From Adiantum capillus-veneris (lineage: Eukaryota > Streptophyta > Polypodiopsida > Polypodiales > Pteridaceae): DNA of 64,000 bases. The stretch is taken from assembly GCA_014529385.2 (NCBI GenBank), contig CM043964.1, positions 108,538,587-108,602,586 on the forward strand. Direction: 5' to 3'. Under the pieces are notes generated by a model. It was given only the letters and a program-made list of their open reading frames with translations, ran no database searches and was not told the origin of the DNA. This document shows, in pieces, positions 57,607 through 64,000 of the stretch. The translations under genes and the position numbers were made by a program. The number at the start of each line of letters is the position of its first letter. Positions within the stretch are counted from its first letter, which is position 1.

Positions 57607-58299
57607 GCTGCATGCAAGCGAACTGAAGCTCGGGGGTGGTCGGGAGGTTCGAGCTCCGTACAACGGAGTGCGCCCATATATTTTGCTCCTCTGTTGTATC
57701 AAATCTCTACAAAGATTCATCAATACAAAGATCTCTTTCTCTATCTTTTGCTATCGATCTCTATTATTCGGTTCCCGTGACAACACTCTTGCCATCGACG
57801 TGCAATTTTTGTGCTAATTCTTTCAAACATTGCTCTCTTTTCTTGGAAGCACAATATGAACGTAAATGTTCTATAGCTTCCATTCTATCAATTTGTATGC
57901 TCCAATTTGAACTTTCAATATGAGGAAATTCTAATAGTGTTGCCAAATCATATCCATTACCTCCTATTGAATTCATTGGGTCCTATTGAAATCTGCAACC
58001 AGTATCCATCTAATTTATAGAATTAAACTTGGAGCAACTGAGAGAGAGAGAGAGAGACCTTTTACACCTATTGTGTAAAAGTACTCTAAGCTTGATCAAA
58101 AGTACTCCAAGCTACAAACACCATGCTTTGAAAAGCAGCAATCCCTTATGTATTGTAACAGGGTCCTCTGTGCAACTCTCGTGCCATGGAAGCCTCCTAT
58201 GTATGTTGCCAACTGATGCTGAAATGTTTTTGTAGCTCTCATCAAGCCAGAAAACTACAAGCAAAAGTGGAAATAAATTTTCATGATATAAAGTCATTA
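57607..58299. other. Unclassified region
   Basis: No supported gene. A 70-codon minus-strand ORF (57976-57764, MNSIGGNGYDLATLLEFPHI) has no recognised family; it could be an exon or Gag fragment. Confidence 0.35.
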
Positions 58300-59810
58300 G
58301 AATGAATCATACTTTGTGACCACATGAGAGGGTGACGGGTCTAGGACCCTCTATGATTCATGAAGGTTATAAAAAAGATACTCTAATGGCAAGTTCATAA
58401 AATGCACTATGTTATTTAAACTACACTTTGGTATTGAGGCTTTGAAGTCAGCCACAACTTATATCAAGGACCATAGCTCGATAGCCTCACAATATATCTT
58501 GCATTAGCAAGTCTGCTATGAAGGTCAAGAAAGGTACTTATGGTTTCCAAAACTTTTACTCATGTCTTACTCGGATAATTGAAAGACACATGACGTAAAG
58601 ACAAAATCAAGGATAGAAAGAAGAAGTGACAACTTCAACCAAAAAAGTGAATATGCCAAGAATGATAAGTTGGGAGAAATGTTATATCTTTCCCAACAAA
58701 CCCACAATATGAAGCAAATACTTGGATTCCATCTTGGAGAGACTATTGACATTCTAGAGCCCTCTAATATTCTAGTATATGACGTTCATTTGGACCTTTT
58801 TGAGTTGTTGTTCTTGTTCAAGATTTCTTACCTCAGATGGCAAGGTGGCTTCTCTTGTTCTCTTTTTGAGTGTCCACGCATTCCCCATCAAAGAAGGGCA
58901 AGGGGCATGATTCAAGTATGGGGTAGCCTCCCCCTTGAGAGTGCTATCCAAATGGTTTAGTTGAGTTTCTAGGATGGAGTCATGAGATGAAGTAGCTTGA
59001 GAGTCTTCCATTAAAAAGTTCTCCCATTTTGTAAGGAGCAAAAAACCAATTTGAAGGGGGTTTGAGGATTTTTCTAGTCTCATTTTTACGTGGGTTTCTT
59101 GGAGGCATCTTGCAGTGAGAGTAGGCAAGTTTAGGATAGTGGGAGGATTCAGGGCCTGATAGGTGGGAGGTGTTAGGATGGGAGGGGCCTTGGGGCCATT
59201 GCTATCCTCTGATTGATCTTTTGATTGTTTGGTCTCTTGGGGGGCCTAAGGAGGTTATTTTATAGGATAGTCCTTGATAAAGCAATATTTTGATCCACAT
59301 TGGAAACAAGAATGAGGGGGAATTTTGTAGAGTAGTTGTTACTCGAAATATTCTCCATCATTACTACAAATATCAGTGGCACACAATGGGGAGAGGGTTT
59401 GAGATATCCATCTCAATAAGGACTTGGGGATGCCAAGATGGTTTATATTCTTTAAGGGGTCTTCCACCTAAAAGTTTCACTAGCTTACAGCCAATCACCT
59501 TGAGATGTTCTCTATATTTTAGGGGGAGGTTTGGGAACTCCATGCAAATGGGTTAATTCAAGAGGGAGGATTTTTCTAGTGAGAAATTCTTATGCCATTT
59601 AAAGAGGTATAGCAAAACCAAGAGCCAATGCTTAATGCAAGAAATTCCATATGATAATTTTTGATAATGAACAAATAATTTTTTGGGAGGCGTTGAATCT
59701 TCGTATCTCAATGCCCAAGGGATCCTAATGAGCCTTAATTTGTTACCTAAGTGTGTCCACAAGGGGGTAGGGGCCGCTGAGCAGACATGTGAGTGCATTA
59801 TTTTCAAAGA
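58300..59810 (-). pseudogene. L1-like LINE relic: ORF1 and start of ORF2
   Basis: On the minus strand, 59560-59300 reads NLPLKYREHLKVIGCKLVKL, then VLIEMDISNPLP, the pattern of the DUF4283-type domain in plant LINE ORF1. It is followed near 59310-59270 by a zinc-knuckle-like CFQCGSKYCFIKDYP whose third and fourth ligands are altered. A low-complexity tail follows to about 58800, then MNVIY, stop, NIRGL, which matches the start of L1 endonuclease, and further on GYRAMVLDISCG, like a later endonuclease block. Reverse transcriptase and a poly-A tail are not seen. Strongly decayed. Confidence 0.5.
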
Positions 59811-59924
59811 ATAAATGGATTATGGGGCAAGGCATGAGTTCGGTCTTCTATCCCAGAGCTTCCTATCATCACTCTCCATGCCCATCACAAAGCCCCGTCA
59901 TTGGGCTCCCCACATGTATATTTT
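59811..59924. other. Short junction
   Basis: Between the LINE relic and the copia fragment; nothing recognisable. Confidence 0.35.
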
Positions 59925-62030
59925 TGTCTCCTCTCTCTTATCAATTCAAAAATACTATTATAGTCCCTCTCTTTGATGAAGTGAAATTGCACCTCAATGT
60001 GCTTTGTCTTGGCATGAAATATTGGGTTTTGTACTAATTGTATGCTATTGAGATTGTCACAATAGATGACAATTGTCCTTTGTACCTGTACTCCAAAGTT
60101 GTGAAGTAGCCATCCCAGCCATGCACCTCACATGCCGTCACTGCAGCACCCGTGTACTCTACCTTTGTACACAAAAGAGAAATAGTAGGTTTCTTCTTGC
60201 TGCTCCATGTGATAAGAGTACTCCCAAGTGAGAACGTGAATTTGTTGGTAGACCTGCAATCATATGTACTACCATCCCAATCTGTATTAATGTAGCCATA
60301 GAGCTGCAACCTTATCATCCTTATAAAGAGTGCATAATCCATAGTAGCACTCACATAGCACAAAATATGCCTCAGTGCATCCAATTGTGGTTTTCTAGGA
60401 GACAACATAAACTGACTCACCAATCCAACTGTGTAGCTCAAGTTTGGATGTGAGATAGTCTTCAAGCCGACCACAATCTTCCTGTACATGGTTGCATTAT
60501 CAAGCACTTGACCTGCATAATTTCCCAAATTCAAATTTTGATCTAAGGCAATTGGCTTACAATCAGTCACACCATACTTTTTCAACATATCCAAAGCATA
60601 TTGCCTGTGTGACAACCATACACCTTCATCTATGCAAATAATTTCAATGCCCAAGAAATACCACAAGTCCCCCAAGTCTTTCATGTCAAACTCCTGCATA
60701 GGTAGAGCTTGTGTCACGCCTTCTACTTTAGCCACATTATCACCTCCAACAATCAAATGATCCACATAGATACATAGTACCACAATTCTTGCCTCATTCT
60801 TTCGCACAGACAATGAATGGTCTGCATCATACATCTTAAAGCCCAATGAAATGAGGAATTCCACAATCCTCTCATACCAAGATCTAGATGCTTTCTTCAA
60901 CCCATACAATTCTTTCTTTAACTTGCATACAAGGTCATGTAGCCTCATATTTGCATAACCTTGTGGTTGTTCCATATACACAATTCCCTCCAACTCTCCA
61001 CTCAAAACTGCATTATTTACATCCACTTGTTTCAACACCCATTTTAATGCGGCAGCCATTTCAATAAAAGAACGAAGAATATCCATCTTAGCTACGGGGC
61101 TTAACATCTCCTCCTAATAAATTTGATAAGTTTGTGCATAACTTTGGCCACAAGTCTAGCCTTATACCTGCTCACACTGCCATCAGCATTATGCTTTATT
61201 TTTTAACCTTGTTATCCTTTGGTAATGACACATGTTTCAGTTTTATAAAGCCCAACCATCTCTTCATCCATAGCTTTTTGCCATTTTTCATCCTAGACAG
61301 CATCCTCAAAACATGTGGGTTCTACTTCCTCTATAATCTTTGCCATAAATGCACAATGACGAGCCACATAATTGTCATAAGTCAATATTTGCACAAGATT
61401 CCTGCTCCTTCTGACCTGCATGGTCCAAGATCACTTCCAGGTACCTATTCCCTGTTTGCATTATTCTGACACCCAAAGTCTTCATAGAGAGTATGCCAAA
61501 TTCCTCGCCCAAACTCTGCTCAGAACCACTGCTATTACTATCATCATAGCCAGCACTCAAATTTGGCAACTTAGAGGCATCTTCAACTTTTTCGTTTCCC
61601 TTCCTAGATACATTTGCAGAGTTTGTAGGACTCACTTTTTCCCGTAACCTACCTTTCCATGGATTCTCACAATGACTTGCACTAGAGGCCCCTTGCAGCC
61701 CACTCAAAACTTGTGATTGTGCAATTGTATTTTTTGCAGCCACGTTCTCTCTTACATCTCTCCCCAAATCATCTTTTACATCAGCATACCAACTTTCCAT
61801 TTCATCAAAACAACATCCTTGCTCACCCTCACTTTACTCGTAATAGGATTGTAACACTTGTACCCTTTTTGCTCAAGGGAATAGCCAATAAACACACAAT
61901 TTTTTTCTTTTGGATCAAGCTTCTTAGCTCATCCAGCACATGCACATAAGAAATACATCCAAACACTTTAAAATCTGATACATCTAGTTTTTCAAAACTA
62001 AAGTCTCAAGCGTCACACTTCTATATTTTT
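59925..62030 (-). pseudogene. C1-family copia fragment: IN end, RT, RNase H
   Basis: Minus strand. From about 62010 the integrase end reads FKVFGCISYVHVLDE and, near 61900, VFIGYSLEQKGYKCYNP. Then a linker frame (61800-61375) closely follows the C1 linker (RKGNEKVED, SGSEQSLGEEFGI). The frame 61107-60034 (357 codons) has RT from SPVAKMDILRSF through QVDVNNAVLSGE, LYGLKKASRSWY and YVDH, where the second Asp of YVDD is His, to RNase H with damaged catalytic positions (TDWDGS, CTKVEY). The end continues to FHAKTKHIEVQFHF near 59950. Both LTRs, Gag and PR are missing. Confidence 0.88.
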
Positions 62031-63303
62031 TGTTTCTCATATCCTCCCACAGTTTCTGTGGCCATGGTTTTTTACTTCAGGAATTGGCATAAGTGCCTAT
62101 GAGAACACCCCATCTGTGGTATTGGCTACCACCCTCATATCTAATGGTGTTTCAACTACATGTTCTTTTTGGTCTCTGTTTTTGATACCTCGATTCTCCA
62201 TCTCCTGGATTCTTTTCCGAATCAACACCTCAGTCCTTGGAGCAATTGGGACAGGCGGTTCCATAAGAGCTTGTTCCGCTTGGATGAGCTTCTTACACAT
62301 CTACAACCTCTCTTTCTCATACCCTAGATGAGGATACATCAACCATCTATGCTCTTGGGTTTGGTTGGGCTTTAGCCTAGCTTCATACGTCTTCAAAATT
62401 GCATATAATGGCTCAAAGACTTGTCCACCAAGACCAAACCTCCAGAAGGTATTCTTGATGGTTTTTGTACATCAATCTTTTCTTTTGGTCCCTTTCCACT
62501 CTCAAGTTTTCTTCTGTTTTCTGCAATTTGTTTGCCACGATTTGGTTTCTAAGGCTAAATTATCAGTTTTCTTTTATCCTTTTGGCTTTCATCTTGTCCC
62601 TTTTTGCCTTCGAGGATTTCTTGGAGATCCTAACCGACAAATTCTCCACCTTGGTTTGGCTAGGCAGGATTTTTTAATCTCCCATAGGTATATTCCTTGC
62701 TGCTTCTTGGGCTCGTGCTCTCATTACAACATTCATTGGACTTGCTAGCTCCATTCTGATCCACTTGATTTGACACAACTCTAATTTTATTCATGGTACT
62801 TTGTTATCAGGGTTTTTTGGACAATGTGAAATTAGATGGTCGTTTGTACATCCCTCGGAGTACCCAAAGAGTTTGATACGCTCTCCTTTGTGTGGATAAC
62901 TTCTTGCCCAATGATCACCGCCACATTCATAGCATGGTCCTACTCGTGGTGGGGAAGCTTGTGGAGCCCCCATTGGTTTTCCGGTTCTAGGAGGGTATCC
63001 CTTAGGTTTGTAGTTCTAATTTTCCATGAATATGAGCATATTTTCATCGACCAAGTAATGGTTATTATTGGTTGTGTTATGTATGATGATTCTGATATCC
63101 CTTCAAAACCTATTCATGGAATTTTTCCTTCAGAAGCATAGGCACCACTATCTAAATCTCTCTCATAAGAGCTATCTAAATCTTCTCGATATGAAACTAC
63201 CTGTATCATACTTTGATCCATAGGTGCCTCTTTGGGCTGTGAAATTCTCACAATGGTTTTGTTTGCCTGGGGTAAAGGAGGCTGATGTCCCAACACAGGC
63301 ATT
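62031..63303 (-). pseudogene. G1-family Gag, minus-strand copy (inner part)
   Basis: On the minus strand it includes PVLGHQPPLPQANKTIVRIS, the knuckles CYECGGDHWARS (last Cys changed to Tyr) and GCTNDHLISHCPKNP, and at 62300-62097 MCKKLIQAEQALMEPPVPIA through VANTTDG, then a TAG. Each block has its match in G1 at 10290-11500 in the same order. After LWEDMRNKKYR the match stops near 62030, where copia sequence begins. Frames are broken in several places. Confidence 0.85.
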
Positions 63304-63758
63304 GGGAAGAGAATAGGGTCTAGGAGGGCCTCTTTATTTCGTAGTTTAAGGAATTCAAACCTTTAGTATTAAGGAAGTAATCAAATGATAGCTTTTGAAT
63401 TCAAACAGGTAAAATGGCTAGCTTATTTGAATTCAAAATTTTCCCCCAAAATGGAATTTAAAATCTAGCAGGTAAAACCATACCATGTAGCATATCTATG
63501 GAAAGATCTCAATGCATAGATTGTAGATCTATGGTCTTGCCACAAATCAGAGATCATATGTGGGAGATATGGAAGGCAAAAAATCATGAAATTTTCCACC
63601 TCCTTTTTTGGAGGCAAAGTGCATCTTTTGACCACTTTTACACATCTCTTATACACCCACCACTATTGCACACATCGCATACACCTATTTGTCAAAATAT
63701 TAATAACCTCTATAAGCTCATGGAAAATAAAGATGCCCTCCTACACCCCATTCTCTTC
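63304..63758. mobile_element. MITE, copy 2
   Basis: About 455 bp, inverted ends GGGAAGAGAATAGGGTCTAG and, reversed, AGAAGAGAATGGGGTGTAGG. The interior is alike to 39751-40175 in the same orientation (shared TACCATGTAGCATATCTATG). It splits the minus-strand G1 gag between TCAACATT and ATGCCTGTGTTGGG, so it inserted after that G1 copy. Target copies are not clean. Confidence 0.8.
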
Positions 63759-64000
63759 TTAATGTTGAGGTTTTTTTGCCCTTGGACTGTGTTATTTTAT
63801 CCTACTTGGTATCTTGGAGGTGATGGCAATTGTTGCCCTCCAACTGGACACATGGTCTTTCTCTAGCATAGTTTCTATTGTAGAAACATTTGGCGGTCTC
63901 ATGGTTTGTCCATTTTTGTTTGATAGCACACCACTTCAATACACGCTGTACATTTCCTCTTAGCCTCAGTTGCATGTTGCACCACTAAGTCGGATGGTCT
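63759..64000 (-). pseudogene. G1-family Gag, minus-strand copy (outer part)
   Basis: Beyond the MITE the minus strand reads CAIKQKWTNHETAKCFYNRN and YARERP, matching G1 CAIEQKWKNHGTEECYYNKG near 10120-10190. The copy continues past the window edge. Confidence 0.8.

Noticed and set aside
57426-57723. Ser-His, Arg-Val and Leu-Ala repeat ORFs
   Set aside because: They translate the GAGTGC/GAGTGA hexamer repeat and are not proteins.

Overview
The window looks like heterochromatic, repeat-dense DNA from a land plant with a large genome. The evidence is plant-type Ty1/copia and Ty3/gypsy elements (including a chromodomain), initiator-Met-tRNA primer binding sites, a hAT transposase relic, an L1-type LINE relic, MITEs and long AG/CA microsatellites. 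I see no intact host gene and no RNA gene. Lineage below 'land plant' cannot be decided from the sequence. All coding regions recognised belong to mobile elements, and all carry stops or frameshifts.

Left and centre (1-39750) is a four-level nest. Level 0 is a decayed Ty3/gypsy remnant of a family I call G1 (about 1245-1417 and 39343-39700). Level 1, inserted in it with target duplication AATGA, is a minus-strand chromodomain gypsy element with unusually long LTRs (1418-5210 and 32324-39342) and only about 2.3 kb of internal DNA. Level 2, inserted in its chromodomain, is a nearly complete plus-strand G1 element (5329-30157; about 19.6 kb without its own insertion). Level 3, inserted in the RNase H region of that G1 with target duplication ATTGG, is a copia element called C1 (14555-19788). 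The right giant LTR also holds a 1594-bp solo LTR (32726-34319) and a 1322-bp TIR transposon at a TTAA site (36544-37865).

G1 is the most unusual object. Its order is LTR, primer site, leader with four copies of a 24-bp palindrome, gag, protease, RT, RNase H, an apparently duplicated integrase zinc-finger module, integrase core, a second protease-like domain, a basic tail with W-x-P-K motifs, about 2.6 kb of non-coding DNA with four more palindrome copies, an extra reading frame of about 1,150 codons with a long coiled coil, polypurine tract and LTR. The palindrome arrays precede both long coding units.

The right part (39750-64000) is a patchwork: a MITE (39751-40175); minus-strand copia CopB (40960-47637) with three LTRs because a deleted second unit sits in tandem; a copia 3' fragment (48315-49510); microsatellites; a degenerate gag (50940-52112); a hAT transposase pseudogene (52190-53790); a second, inverted copy of the TTAA-site transposon (53970-55307); unclassified DNA; an L1-like LINE relic (58300-59810); a minus-strand C1-like copia fragment joined to minus-strand G1 gag (59925-64000), the latter split by a second copy of the MITE (63304-63758).

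Reading and alignment were by eye. Identities are counts over short stretches, and ends of decayed pieces are approximate.
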